A DNA stretch of 40,085 nt from Cyanophora paradoxa (Eukaryota > Glaucocystophyceae > Cyanophorales > Cyanophoraceae): contig QPMI01000333.1 of assembly GCA_004431415.1 (NCBI GenBank), positions 1 through 40,085 of the forward strand, given 5' to 3'. The position numbers and the translations under genes are program-made. Positions within the stretch are counted from its first letter, which is position 1. Each line of letters begins with the position of its first letter. Below, piece after piece: positions 22,201 through 32,822 of the stretch. The notes under the pieces are model-generated. The model worked only from the letters and a program-made list of their open reading frames with translations. It did not search any database and had not been told where the DNA came from.

Positions 22201-23500
22201 CCGCCTCCCCCGCCGCCGCCTCGCCTCGCCGGCACGACCCGGTACCCCTCCCCGACCGCGGCCTCTTCAAGCGCCCCCCGCTGGGCGCTGTGCACCCGGA
22301 GCCGCCGCCGTCGCCCCCCCTGCAACCCGCCGGCGGTTGCCCCTTGCAGGCGCCCCCCGAATCGGAGCCGGCGGATCCGAGGGGGCCGGACCCGGCACTC
22401 GCCCGCCCCGCCTCGGCGGGGACCGCCGGCAGGGCGGCCGCCGGCGCCGCCTCCTCCTCGTCCATAGGATCCGCGGGGGCGGCGGCGGCGCCGCGGCGGC
22501 CGCCGGCGGCGCTCCTCGCCTCGGTGCGGGCCTCCTTCCGAGCCTCCTTCAAGGCGGCCCTCGCCGACGCCGCCCCCGCGCCCCGCCCCGCCGCACCCGC
22601 CGCCTCTGCCGTCGCCGTGCCCGGCGCCAAGCGGTCTGTTGGCTTCGGCCTGGGGGCCCCGGCCCCGGAGGCGCCCCCGGAGCAGGCGGCGGGGCGGGTG
22701 AAGCGGACGTGGGGCCCCGGGCAGACGACGCGGCAGGCGAACCGGATGGCGACGGCGCGGCCGGGCCCGCCCTCCTCGCAGCGCCGCGCCAGCGAGTTCC
22801 AGCAGCGCGCCGCCATCCTCGCCCGCTTCGACTCGGTGCCCCGGCTCCCTTCGAGCTTCCTTCCTTGCTCGCCGGCCGACCGGGGCCGGGGCCGGGGCCG
22901 CAGGTGGTGCTGGAGGCTGTGCCGCAGGAGGACGCGATGGCCCCCGCGAGCCTCCTGCGGCAGCTCGCCGGCGCCCTGCGCGAGGCGGCGGAGGCGCAGG
23001 AGGCCGCCTCGGCGCTCGTGGCGGGGACGGCGCGCACGCTCCTCGAGGTCGACGCCGCCGTGCGCGCCCTCCGCGCCGCCCTCGGGCGGCCCCGCCCGCC
23101 CGGCGACGACTCCGAGGAGGGCGAGGGCGGGGGCGACGGCGGGGCGGGCGGGGCTCGGAGCCCGACGTCGTGCTGCTCCCCGCGGGCGCGGCCGGCGACG
23201 CGGTCGCCGTGGCCCTCGCCGGCGGCGGCCCCGGCCCCGGCGGGGCGCCCCTCACGGGCTCCACGGACCCGGGCCCGGGCCCGGGCTCGGGCTCGGGGGA
23301 GCACTCGCTCGGGTCGGCGTCGGCGTCAGCGGCGCTGGAGCCGCCGCCGGGCGCGCCGGGGGCGCCGGGGGCGCGGGGCGGGAGCGCCGGGTCGGGGGCG
23401 ACGGGCTCCGCCCCCGCCACCGGCCGCTCCGCCCGCCGCCACCCGCACCCGCACGCGTATGCGTACGGGCCCGCGGAGCCCGCCTAATCACCCAGCCCAC
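19032..23500. repeat. Copy A of a ~4.47-kb direct duplication
   Basis: From GATCCATTGCGCTTCGGG at 19032 the sequence matches 25959 onward nearly base for base, through promoter, all exons and all introns of the channel gene, up to about 23495 against 30450. Differences are scattered substitutions and small indels, concentrated in GC-rich tail repeats. A short CGAGCTC word precedes both copies. The neighbouring F-box genes belong to the same unit but are far more diverged. Confidence 0.93.
19265..23487 (+). CDS. Voltage-gated K+ channel-like protein, copy A
   Basis: Six-helix Kv-type subunit, expected in a membrane as a tetramer. In-phase exons: 19265-19266 (AT of the start), 19326-19442, 19499-19600, 19671-19761, 19825-19902, 19965-20177, 20251-20340, 20409-20444, 20500-20543, 20607-20677, 20747-20826, 20890-20973, 21036-21116. 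S1 is ALMYAWATGAMILVSIALFC, S2 GLITVFFTLEVAVRSWL, S3 FFAVDVASCVSWYLDV, and S4 RILRILRLFRFGSYNR with Arg every third residue. S5 ends LLLFSGLVYTTE, the pore helix is SIPRSFWITVNGLATVG, and S6 is LLVVGLVCVSGVLAFALP. The filter continues GIQ rather than YGD. No T1 domain is obvious in the first 80 residues. A long Pro/Ala/Arg-rich cytoplasmic tail follows, with a conserved segment LLRQLAGALREAAEAQ near its end; its frame after 21216 is not uniquely resolved. GC donors occur after 19902 and 20973. Confidence 0.88.
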
Positions 23501-23814
23501 CTAGCTATAGCCGCTTCGCCCCTCGGCCTTCCTCAAGTCATTGAATCTGCAGTCCCGCCACCGGCTTAGAATCGGTTCCGCGTCAGCTCCAGGCGCTGTT
23601 AGAGGAAAATGTAAAGCTGTTGTCTGTTGTGCTTCAATTTATTGAATTCGAACGTCAAACATCGACATCGAACCTGCAATAGCTGTCGACACCGACACAA
23701 GGGCTAGTAATTAGCCGGGTAGCCTAGTAGCCCTCGAAAAAACAATTGAAGGGCATCAAATTTAAATGAGGCGGCATCGTATCAGGAAACTAGCCTAGTA
23801 GTACTACAACGACA
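23488..23814. other. Tail-to-tail spacer between channel A and F-box 1
   Basis: AT-rich 3' flank (AATTTATTGAATTCG, AAATTTAAATGAGG). It contains CAAGTCATTGAATCT at 23534-23548, which recurs exactly at 33635-33649 in front of F-box 3. No gene. Confidence 0.6.
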
Positions 23815-25718
23815 TCACGCAAAGTGTGCAAGTTGAATATTTAATGTGGCGGCGGGGAGGGCGGCGAAGAAAGACTCCTCTGCCCGCGCCGTGAGCTCCT
23901 CGAGCCTGTAGTCGAAGATGACCTCGAGGCGGAGGCCGCCGGGGAGGGGCGGGAGGGCCGCCAGCGGCGCGAGGCCGGCGGCGAGGGTCGCTATGTCCTC
24001 CGCGCTGCGGACTCGGAGGCGGAGGACTAGGCGCTCGAGGCGGGGGCAGTTGAGGAGGGCCGCCGAAACACTAGCTACGGCGTCGGCAGGCGCCCCGACC
24101 ATGCTGACGTTGACGCTGCGCAGGATGGGGCCAGCTCCTGCGTTGACCATCTCTGCAATCTCGGGCCCGGGGACTCGGAGGTCGAGGGCCAGGTGGGTGG
24201 GCAGCGGGCCGGCGGCGAGGGCCGCAATGAAAGCGGTGGACGGATCGGTGCCCAATCCCAAGAGGGACAGCTGCAGGACGGAGAGGCGCGGAGCCCGCAG
24301 CAGGCTTCGCAGCCTGCGGCCCAGCGCCCCACCGTGGTTGTCCATGAGAACAACCTGCGCGACGGAAGCTCAGATGTCGCGGGCATCGACATCGCCGCGC
24401 GGGGACGGGCGCACGTAGCCCGTGACGGCCTCGAGCTGCGGCATGCCGGCGAGCGCGCCGAGGTCGTCCGCGGAGAGGCCCGGCACGACCGGGCGCGCAT
24501 ACCCCTTCCTCCATGGGTCTACATCCCTGCCCGAGAGGTTGGAATTGCATAGTGGAAGGAGGGTACGGCGGCCCGCGCACTCGACGTGGAGCTCGCGCAG
24601 GGATCGCGCCAGGGGGGTACCGGCGATCTCGTCGAGGCGCATGTTGCCCTGGCTCGGCAGCTCAGGTAAGAGGCACGGTAAGCTGCAGGGCGGCGATGTT
24701 TCCAACCTGAAGGCGACCCCTGGGGCCGAGGCGCAGGACGAGCCGGTCCAGGCGGAGGAGCCCGAGCCGCCCAAGGACTCCGGGACGCTCTGCAGTGTAA
24801 CAGAGTTGCAGGCAGCGCAGCGCGGGGAGGCGAGCCGCGATGGCTGCCGCCGTGCCGGCGCTCAGCGGCAGATCGGGCAGCAGGAGGGACCGCAGCCCGG
24901 CGAGCGGCGCCAGGAGTGCCGCCGGTATCTCCAGAACGGCTCCTGGAATGGAGATTAAAAGCTCGTGGTCTTGGACGCTGCCAGAGCTGTGCAGCTCAAG
25001 CTCGAGCTCCTGCAGCGGGCTGGCCGCCCCGCCCGGCGCCAGCGCGGCGAGCACGTCGGCGACGCGCTGACCGAAGATTTGATCTCCGGCGTCGCCCTGC
25101 AAGAGCCGCTCCGCCCCATGCGAGTAGGCGAAATTGACGCGCACGCTCCTGCAGCGCCCTGCCAGGGCGGCGAGTTGGCGGAGCTGCTGCTCCGCTCTCC
25201 CGCCGCCGCTGGAGGGCTTCCATTCGCACAGGACGCTGACGCTGAGCTCGCTGCCGTTGAGCCGCCCCTCGCGCACCAGCCGCTCCAAGCTGTCGAGTGC
25301 CTCCGTCCGCATGGCGTCCAAGTCCAGCTTCGCGCCGTCGAAGGCCGTGCCCTCGACGGCATCGCTGAGCGCTCGGCTCACCTCCCGCACACAGAACGCC
25401 TCCTTGAGAGACAGGAACTGCAAGATCCTGCGAGGACAGTGAGCTCGAGCGCAGCGCGCGGATGGGAGAGCGCGGATGGGAGAATGTGGTTGTTGCTCGG
25501 CACCTCGACAGAAGGCCGCCCGGCAGGCGCTCGAGCGAGAGCTCGGTTGCTTCCTGGACAATTGCAGCTGCGGGCGACGGCAGGCCTGACGTACGCGTGG
25601 GCCAGAATGTGAGCGGCAGCCGCTGAGCACAGGCGCGTGCGCGTGCGCGGCTCAAGCTCTTACCGTCTTCGACCTCCTCCTTCGCGCGCTTCGAAGGCCG
25701 CTCCGAGCTCGCCGCCAT
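23815..25718 (-). CDS. F-box/LRR protein 1 of the array
   Basis: Predicted SCF substrate receptor. Exon 1 (25718-25664) encodes MAASSERPSKRAKEEVED, a basic, NLS-like start shared with F-boxes 2 and 3. Exon 2 (25567-25504) ends in LSLERLPGGLLS and exon 3 starts at 25427 with RILQFLSLKEAFCVREVSRA, so an intron splits the F-box. Exon 3 runs to 24707 with LRR-like segments (LAALAGRCRSVRVNF, LQELELELHS, LPALRCLQLCY). Exon 4 starts at 24648 with NMRLDEIAGTPLARSLREL. Later exons carry LSADDLGALAGMPQLEAVTG and LLRAPRLSVLQLSLLG, and the protein ends near LNIQLAHFA. It is tail to tail with channel A and head to head with channel B. GGGTAC (minus GTACCC) lies 41 bases before the ATG. Confidence 0.85.
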
Positions 25719-26190
25719 ATGCATTCGCCAACAAAGCGGCCAATTCGGGCGCCGGGTACAACGTCCGACTAAACGCGTCGCACCGGAGTCGAACGCGCCT
25801 CTAGACTCGCCGGCGCCAGTACGATGCTCGATCGGACTGGGCCTCGCAAAATCGAGCCCGGCGCCAGCGAAAGTAGCCAGCAGAGGATCCGGCGCAGGAG
25901 CGCGTGTCCCTCCGCTAGAGCTCGGGGCGGGTCTGCAGACCCGCCCCGAGCTCTGCAGATCCATTGCGCTTCGGGCGGCCCTGAGCCAGCGGAAGCGGCA
26001 CCGCTGAGTTAGCTAAGCTTCGGAAGCCGTGCAAGAAGCCGTGCCCGGACCACGCCTTTTCGGAGGCCCCGGGCTCCTGCGGTCCAGCTGGCCTCGGCTG
26101 GCCCGGGCCTTCGGGCCGGCTAGGTGGGATGAAGCCCCTTTGGAGGTAGCATTGCACAGCGAGAAGTGAGGAGAAGGCTGTAAAGACGCC
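25719..26190. promoter_or_regulatory. Divergent region between F-box 1 and channel B
   Basis: It holds the F-box 1 5' flank, whose CCAGCAGAGGATCCGGCGC block (about 25876-25894) is repeated upstream of F-box 4 at about 38082-38100. Next come the 38-bp palindrome and, from 25959, the duplicated channel promoter. No coding sequence is seen. Confidence 0.55.
25917..25954. repeat. Perfect 38-bp palindrome at the duplication junction
   Basis: Positions 25917-25954 read identically on both strands, centred on CTGCAG at 25933-25938, with arms GAGCTCGGGGCGGGT and its complement and no loop. It ends five bases before the first base of the channel duplication copy B (25959). It could form a cruciform or be a fold-back product. 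Confidence 0.95.
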
Positions 26191-29100
26191 ATGTGAGTCC
26201 ACGTCACGCCGCGGGGCCGCCCGCTTCTGATCTGAAGTCGCCGCGCTGCAGGCGGGCCGCCGTCGGTCAAACTGTGAGGCAGGCCTTCACGCGGCGGAAT
26301 GAGGAGCATGCATCGCCGAAGAAGAAGGTGGCGGGGCGCAAGGAGAGCGCGCAGTGCGTCCCCGCGAGGTTGCAAGCTCCTGCTGCGCGTGCCTCGGGGC
26401 TCACGCGGCGGCGGCGGCGCCCAGGCGGCACTCGATCACGCAGCTCATGCACCTCCTGCACGCCTCCGAGCTGGACAAAGCGGACCTGTACGCCTCGGAC
26501 ACCCTCCTCGCCCGCCTCTGGCATTGGTGGTGCGCGGCCCCGCTCGCGCCCCGCCCGCCGCGGGGCCCGAGGTCCGAGGCGCTGCCCGGCGTGCAGGCTG
26601 TTCCACAACCACGCGCTTCTGGACCACGAGATACCCTGGGAGCAGCGCGCCCTCGACTTCTTCCAGGACCCCCACTCCTCCGGCTCCGTCCGCCCCGCCC
26701 CGCCCCGCCCCGCCCCGCCCCTAAGAGCAGCGCAGGCGATGATGTACGCTTGGGCGACCGGCGCGATGATCCTAGTCTCCATCGCCCTCTTCTGCGCCAC
26801 GACCGTCCCCGAGGCGCGCGCGCGCGCCCCGTTCCATCTCATCTACCCCTCCCAAAGAGATTCGATCCACCCCACAGTTCGAGATGACGGCGGGGCTGGT
26901 GGCGCTGGAGGGCCTGATCACGGTCTTCTTCACGCTGGAGGTGGCCGTCCGCTCCTGGCTGCGGCACCGCGACCGCTCCCTCCGCGCCTTCGCGGCCTCG
27001 CCCTTCTTCGCCGTCGACGTCGCCTCCTGCGTCTCGTGGTACCTCGACGTCGGCCTCAGCAGCTCCAGCATCGCCCCGCTCCGCATCCTCGTGCGCCCCC
27101 CCCCCCCTCCCCCCCCCCCCCCTTCCTAACTTATCTTCACCCGTTTTCTTTTTCGCCGCAGCGCATCCTGCGCCTCTTCAGGTTCGGCTCGTACAACCGG
27201 AGCGTCCGCGTCGCGGTCCGCTGCGTCCTCAGGAGCGGCGACGCCATGCAGGTCCGCGGGGGGTACAGGGAGATCCGCGCGGCTTCCGTGTAGCCCTCCT
27301 GACCCTCCCGTTTCGGCAGGTCACGGGCTTTCTTATGTCCCTCTCCCTCCTGCTCGTGCGCTCCCGTACCCCCTGTCTCTCCCCCCCCTGCCCTGAATCG
27401 CCCCGCCCCAGTTCTACACCACCGAGCAAGGCAACCCCTCCCCGTGCGCTCCCCGTACCCCCGTCCCTCTCCCCCCCCCCTCTCACCCCCGCCCCAGGGT
27501 CTACGCCAGCATCCCGCGATCCTTCTGGATCACCGTCAACGGGCTCGCGACCGTGGGGGGGATACAGCGTGCGTCGCCTCCCGCAGCTCCGGGCTCTCGC
27601 CCCCGATCCTAAGGCCGCCCGCCCCGCGCAGTGTCGCCGGCGCCGAGCGAGGCGCCCTCTCAGCCCCTCTCCCTCCTCGTTGTCGGCCTCGTCTGCGTCT
27701 CCGGCGTCCTGGTCCGCGTGCCCCGCAAGAGAGCGCGTACCCCCGCATCCCCGATTGATCCCGTACTCCGCCAGGCGTTCGCCCTCCCGACGGCGATCAT
27801 CGGGGAGAACTTTGCGGAGGAGCGCGAGCGGATGATTCGGTTCGACGCCGAGCGGCGGGCGCGTACCCCCCGTTGCCTCCCCCCACCCAATAGAGAGAAC
27901 GAAGTCTGACGTACCCCCAGAACCGGTTGGCGGCGCGCTGGGCGCGCCTCTGCTCGGACATGATGATCCAGCTCCAGTACCGGCTCGTCTTCGCCCCCCG
28001 GGTACGACGCAAGGGCGACTACATCCGCATGCGCGTACCCCCGCTCGCTTTCCTCCCTCCGGGGGGTACGCCGCACTTCCTCACACGCCTTTTGCCTCAG
28101 GTTCCGTGCGGCGGGCAGGCTGATCATAATGCTGGAGAGGAGGCGCCGTGCGGAGCTGGCCGGCCGGCGCGGCTCCGGCAGGCAGGCCGCGCCCCGCCCC
28201 CGTCCCTCTGCTCTGCTCTCTGCCCTGAGCGCCTCCGGCAGCCTCACGACGCGCTCGGCGGGGACGGAGACCAGCCGGGGACCTGGGGAGACGGCGCGCG
28301 TCCTCAGCGAGACGGCGCGTGTGGTCGAGGCGCCCCTGGGGCAGGAGGCTGGCCCCACGGCGCGGGAGAGCGCGCGGTGCTGAGGGCCCTGGCGGGGCGG
28401 CGCGGGCCGGCCGGGGGCCTCACGGAGCGCGAGATCCGCCGGTGCGGCCCCCGGCCCGGCCTCCCCGCGCGCGCGCTGGCCGACCCTTGTTCGCCCGCAG
28501 GGAGCGGCGCCGGGACAACGACCTGCGCATCCTCGCGCGGCGGGCCGCCCCGAGGAGCTCCTCGCGCAGGCCGAGGCGGTGCGGCCGGGCACGATCCCGC
28601 TCCGTTTGGACCTGACCCCGCCCTCAGATGCGGCGCTGGAGCCTCGCGAGGAACGCGAACGGCGCGGCGCGCGCGTTCGCGGCCGCCGGGGACGCCAGGC
28701 GCGGCCGCGGCGGCGGCGGCGAGGGCGAGGGCGGCCTGTACAGAGCAATCACGGCGCCCGTCCGCGCGGCGTGGGCCAAGCGGCCGCGGCGCGCCTCCCT
28801 CTCCTCTCCCGCGCTCGCGCCCCGCGGCGCCCCGGCCCCCGCCGCCCTCCCGCCGGCCCAGCCCCCCGCGAGCCTCGGCGCGCTGCCGGCCGCGCCGGAG
28901 GCCGGCATCGAGCTGGCGAGGCGCGGGGACAGCGGCGCCGGGCCCGCGCCCCGCGCCAACCGCCGCGCCTCCCTCCCGTCCCGCCTCCGGTCCCTCTCTA
29001 CCGATCCCGCGCCCGAGCGCGTACCCCTCCCGGAGCTGGAGGTACCCCCCCGCCTCGCCCCGTTCCTCCCCCACTCGCCGGCCTCCCCCGCCTCCCCCGC

Positions 29101-30443
29101 CGCCGCCTCGCCCCGCCGGCACGACGCCGTACCCCTCGCCGACCGCGGCCTCTTCAAGCGCCCCTCGCTGGGCGCTGTGCACCCGGAGCCGCCGCCCTCG
29201 CCCCCCCTCGAACCCGCCGGCAGCGGCCCCTTGGAGGCGCTCCCCGAATCGGAGCCGGCGGATCCGAAGGTGCTCGACCCGCCGCCCGCCCGCCCCGCCT
29301 CGGCGGGGACCGCCGGCAGGGCGGCCGCCGGCGTCGCCTCCTCCTCGTCCATAGGACCCGCGGGGGCGGCGGCGGCGCCGCGGCGGCCGCCGGCGGCGCT
29401 CCTCGCCTCGGTGCGGGCCTCGTTCCGAGCCTCCTTCAAGGCGGCCCTCGCCGACGCCGCCCCCGCCCCCCGCCCCGCCGCACCCGCCGCCGCCGTTGCC
29501 GCGCCCGGCGCCAAGCGGTCCGTGGGCTTCGGCCCGGGGACCCCGGCCCCGGAGGCGCCCCTCGAGCCGGCGGCGCTCTCGCCTGCGCGGGTGAAGCGGA
29601 CGTGGGGCCCCGGGCAGACGACGCGGCAGGCGAACCGGGCGGCGACGGCGCGGCTGGGCCCGCCCTCCTCGCAGCGCCGCGCGGGCGAGTTCCAGCAGCG
29701 CGCCGCCATCCTCGCCCGCTTCGACTCGGTGCCCGGGCTCGTTTCGCGCTTCCTTCCTTGCTCGCCGGCCGACCGGGGCCGGGGCCGGGGGCGCAGGTGG
29801 TGCTGGAGGCTGTGCCGCGGGAGGACGCGATGGCCCCCGCGAGCCTCCTCCGGCAGCTCGCCGGCGCCCTCCGCGAGGCGGCCGAGGCGCAGGACGCCGC
29901 CTCGGCGCTCGTCGCGGGGACGGCGCGCACGCTCCTCGAGGTCGACGCCGCCGTGCGCGCCCTCCGCGCCGCCCTCGGCCGGCCCCGCCCGCCCGGCGAC
30001 GACTCCGAGGAGGGCGAGGGCGGGGGCGGGGACGGGGCGGGCGGGGGCTCGGAGCCCGACGTCGTGCTGCTCCCCGCGGGCGCGGCCGGCGACGCGGTCG
30101 CGGTGGCCCTCGCCGGCGGCCCGGCGCCGGCGGGGCGCCCCTCACGGGCTCCACGGACCCGGGCCCGGGCCCGGGCTCGGGCTCGGGGAGCACTCGCTCG
30201 GGTCGGCGTCGGCGTCAGCGGCGCTGGAGCCGCCGCCGGGCGCGCCGGGGGCGCCGGGGGCGCGGGGCGGGAGCGTCGGCGTCAGCGGCGCTGGAGCCGC
30301 CGCCGGGCGCGCCGGGGGCGCCGGGGGCGCGGGGCGGGAGCGCCGGGTCGGGGGCGACGGGCTCCGCCCCCGCCACCGGCCGCTCCGCCCGCCGCCACCC
30401 GCACCCGCACGCGCATGCGTACGGGCCCGCCGAGCCCGCATAA
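26191..30443 (+). CDS. Voltage-gated K+ channel-like protein, copy B with shortened S5
   Basis: Same gene structure as copy A (start AT at 26191-26192, second exon from 26252, pre-S1 exon from 26597) and the same S1-S4, pore and S6 sequences. Differences: S1 begins AMMYAW instead of ALMYAW; the exon completing S5 reads FYTTEQGNPSP instead of FSGLVYTTEQGNPSP, so four residues (SGLV) are lost in frame. The filter is again TVGGIQ (27550-27567). The tail is rearranged by small indels and a 67-bp tandem repeat, so its last frame and stop differ or are ambiguous; I place the end at the TAA matching copy A. GC donors follow 26813 and 27858. It may be a functional paralogue or an early pseudogene; no premature stop occurs in the membrane domain. 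Confidence 0.82.
30208..30341. repeat. 67-bp tandem duplication in the channel B tail
   Basis: The block starting GTCGGCGTCAGCGGCGCTGG occurs at 30208-30274 and again, identically, at 30275-30341. Copy A has it once. Because 67 is not a multiple of three it changes the reading frame of the tail. Confidence 0.95.
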
Positions 30444-30680
30444 TCACCTAACTAGTTCTACCCGGCATCTCTCTTCGGCTCCACTCGGCATCTCTTAAGC
30501 TTGTTGAATTAATTTATTGAACCAGCCGCTGCGCATGCATTCGCCTTTAAGCTTCAGAAGATTACATCTTAGAGCTGAATTGAGCACGTGCGAGCAATAT
30601 GACAACGGACGCGACATACATACACAAAATTAAAAGGATGAAATGAATTAAATTCAATGAAAAAGTCGAACTGTCCTTTC
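30444..30680. other. Tail-to-tail spacer between channel B and F-box 2
   Basis: AT-rich 3' flank with AATTTATTGAA, as in the spacer after channel A, otherwise diverged. No gene or RNA seen. Confidence 0.5.
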
Positions 30681-32611
30681 TTAGCTTTCCCCGCCGTTGA
30701 TGTCGAGTGCGGCGGCGGGGAGGGCGGCGGAGAGGGACTCCTTCGCGAACTGCTCATGCGAACCGAGCACTTCGACCTCGAGGCGGAGGCCGCCGGGGAG
30801 GGGCGGGAGGGCCGCCAGCGGGGCGAAGCCGGCGGCGAGGGCCGCGATGTCCTCCGCGCTGCGGACTGCGGCGCGGAGGACGAGGCTCTCGAGGCGGGGG
30901 CAGCGGAGGAGGGCCGCCGAAACTGCAGCTGCAGCGCCGGCAGACGACGAGTACAAGTCGACGTCGACGTTGCGCAGAACGGGGCCGGCTCCTGCGTCGA
31001 CGATCTGTGCAATCTCGAACGGGGAGACTCGGAGATCGAGGGCCAGGCGGGAGGGCAGGGGGCCGGCGGCGAGGGCGGCGGCGAGGACCGCGCTGAAAGC
31101 GGCGGACCAACCGCCGCCTAAGAGGGACAGCTGCAGGACGGAGAGGCGCGGGGCCCGCAGCAGGCTCTGCAAGCCGCGGCTGACCGCCCCACCGATGTCT
31201 TCCAGGAAACGAACCTGCGTGGGGGCCGCTCAGAGGTCGCGGGGGGTGGGGGGGGGGGTACGGGCGCACTAAGCCCGCGACGGCCTCGAGCCGCGGCATG
31301 TCGGACAGCGCGTGGAGGTCGTCCGCGGAGAGGCGCGGCCCGGGCGGGCTCCCGAATTGTGGTCCTAGCCCTCTGTCCGAGCAGTTGGCCATGGCCACCG
31401 AATAGGGGGGGGGGGGAGAGGGGGGGAGGGGGGTAGACCCGGCTACGCACTCGAGGCGGAGCTCGCGGAGGGAGCGCCCCAGGGGGGTACCGGAGAGCTC
31501 GGCGAGGCCCACGCCGGAGTCGTCGCCCTGTTTCGGGACTCACGTCTGAGACTCACTTTCGAAACTCTCTTGGAAAGGTGAGGGCACCCACCTGGAGGCC
31601 GGGAGCTGTGCGCAGGACGAGCCGCTCCAAGCAGAGGGGCCCAAGCCGCCTGAGGACTCCGCGCTGATCTTCTCCGTAGAAAAGCTGAAGGCTGCGCAGC
31701 GTGGGGAGGCGGGCCGCGATGGCTGCCGCCGTGCCGACGCTCAGGGGCAGATCGGGCAACAGGAGGGCCCGAAGCTTCGAGAACGGCGCCAGGAGCTCCG
31801 CCGGTATCTCCAGGACGCCGGACCCTAACGCTTGCTGGCAGAACGCTTGCTCGCTGTTGCCGTGCAGCTGGAGCTCCTGCAGCGGCCCGGCCGCCCCGCC
31901 CGGCGCTAGCGCGGCGAGCACGTCGGCGACGCGCTGACCGACGATGTGCTCTCTTCCGTGGCGCTGGACAAGCTGCTTCACATCGTACGGCTCCGCAAAA
32001 TTGACGTGCACGCTCCTGCAGCGCCCCGCCAGCGCCGCGAGAAGGCGGAGCGGCTGGGCGCCGGCGCCGATCGCGAGGCTGGAGGGCGCCCATTCGCACT
32101 CGACGCTGACGCTGAGCTCGCTGCCCTTGAGCCGACCGTTGCGCACCAGCCGCTCGAGTGCGTCGAGTTTCCAGGTCACCCTCAGCCGCTCCAGTACGTC
32201 GAGCTCCTCCGTGCGCATGTCGTCCAGGTCCAGCTTCGCGCCGTCGAAGGCGGTGCCCTCGACGGCGTCGCGGAGCGCTCGGCTCACCTCCCGCACTCGG
32301 AACGCCTCCTTCAGCGGCAGGAGCTGCAAGATCCTGCGAGGCCCGTGAGCTCGAGCGCTGGCGTGGATCGAGCGGGCGAGGGGAAGAAGAAGCGGGCGGG
32401 CTAGGCACCTCGACAGCAGGTCGCCCGGCAGCTGCTCGAGCGAGAGCCCGGTTGCGTCCGGGGCATTGGAAGCTGTCGGTGGCGGTGACCCTGCCGTGGG
32501 CGAGTGAGATTGCGAGCAGCAGCACGGGCGCGTGCACATGCGCGGTTCAAAGCTCGCACCGTCCTCGAGCTCCGCTGTTGCGCGCTTTGAAGGCCGCTCC
32601 GAGCTCGCCAT
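30681..32611 (-). CDS. F-box/LRR protein 2 of the array
   Basis: Paralogue of F-box 1 with the same architecture. Exon 1 from 32611 encodes MASSERPSKRATAELEDG. Exon 2 ends LSLEQLPGDLLS, and exon 3 continues the F-box as RILQLLPLKEAFRVREVSRA. LRR-like segments include LLAALAGRCRSVHVNFAE, LQELQLHG and LPTLRSLQLFY, then VGLAELSGTPLGRSLREL, RLSADDLHALSDMPRLEAV and LLRAPRLSVLQLSLLGGG. It ends ALDINGGES. It carries an internal ~30-base addition relative to F-box 1 near LERLRVTWKLDALERL, where an LERL unit is repeated. GGGTAC lies 30 bases upstream of the ATG. Tail to tail with channel B. Confidence 0.85.
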
Positions 32612-32722
32612 TCGTCCAATTTCGCCGCAGTCACCGGGTACGATGTCGACGCCCGGAGTCGAGCCCGGCCAGGATCTGGGCCCTGCATGCGGTGCTAGCT
32701 GTGCGTGATGCACGGCATGTCG

Positions 32723-32822
32723 CGCGATGCACGGCATGATCCTCGGAAGGATCGAGCGCGGCTCCTTCGGGGCTCCCGTCCGACGGTCCTGCGCCCATTC
32801 GGCCTGTCAAGGTGTTCGATTG
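32723..32822 (+). pseudogene. Fragment resembling the 5' end of the FBH1 gene
   Basis: Between F-box 2 and unit C, three blocks match the first exon of the FBH1 gene in the same order: CGCGATGCACGGC (FBH1 start, 38123), GAGCGCGGCTCCTTCGGGG (FBH1 38167, one mismatch), and CCATTCGGCCTGTCA followed by GTTCGATTG (FBH1 about 38328). The FBH1 F-box core between the second and third blocks is missing. It looks like a deleted remnant left by duplication. The matches are short, so confidence is moderate. Confidence 0.55.

Larger units (their letters stand above)
25959..30453. repeat. Copy B of the ~4.47-kb direct duplication
   Basis: It matches copy A (from 19032) through the channel gene. Notable changes are a 12-bp deletion inside the S5 exon near 27411, loss of a short repeat in the intron before S1, and a 67-bp tandem duplication in the tail at 30208-30341. 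After about 30450 the copies stop matching closely. Confidence 0.93.

Noticed and set aside
28304..30193. Large antisense frames over the channel tails (also 21864-23420)
   Set aside because: Arg/Pro/Gly-rich complements of the GC-rich tail; differences between copies do not preserve this frame.
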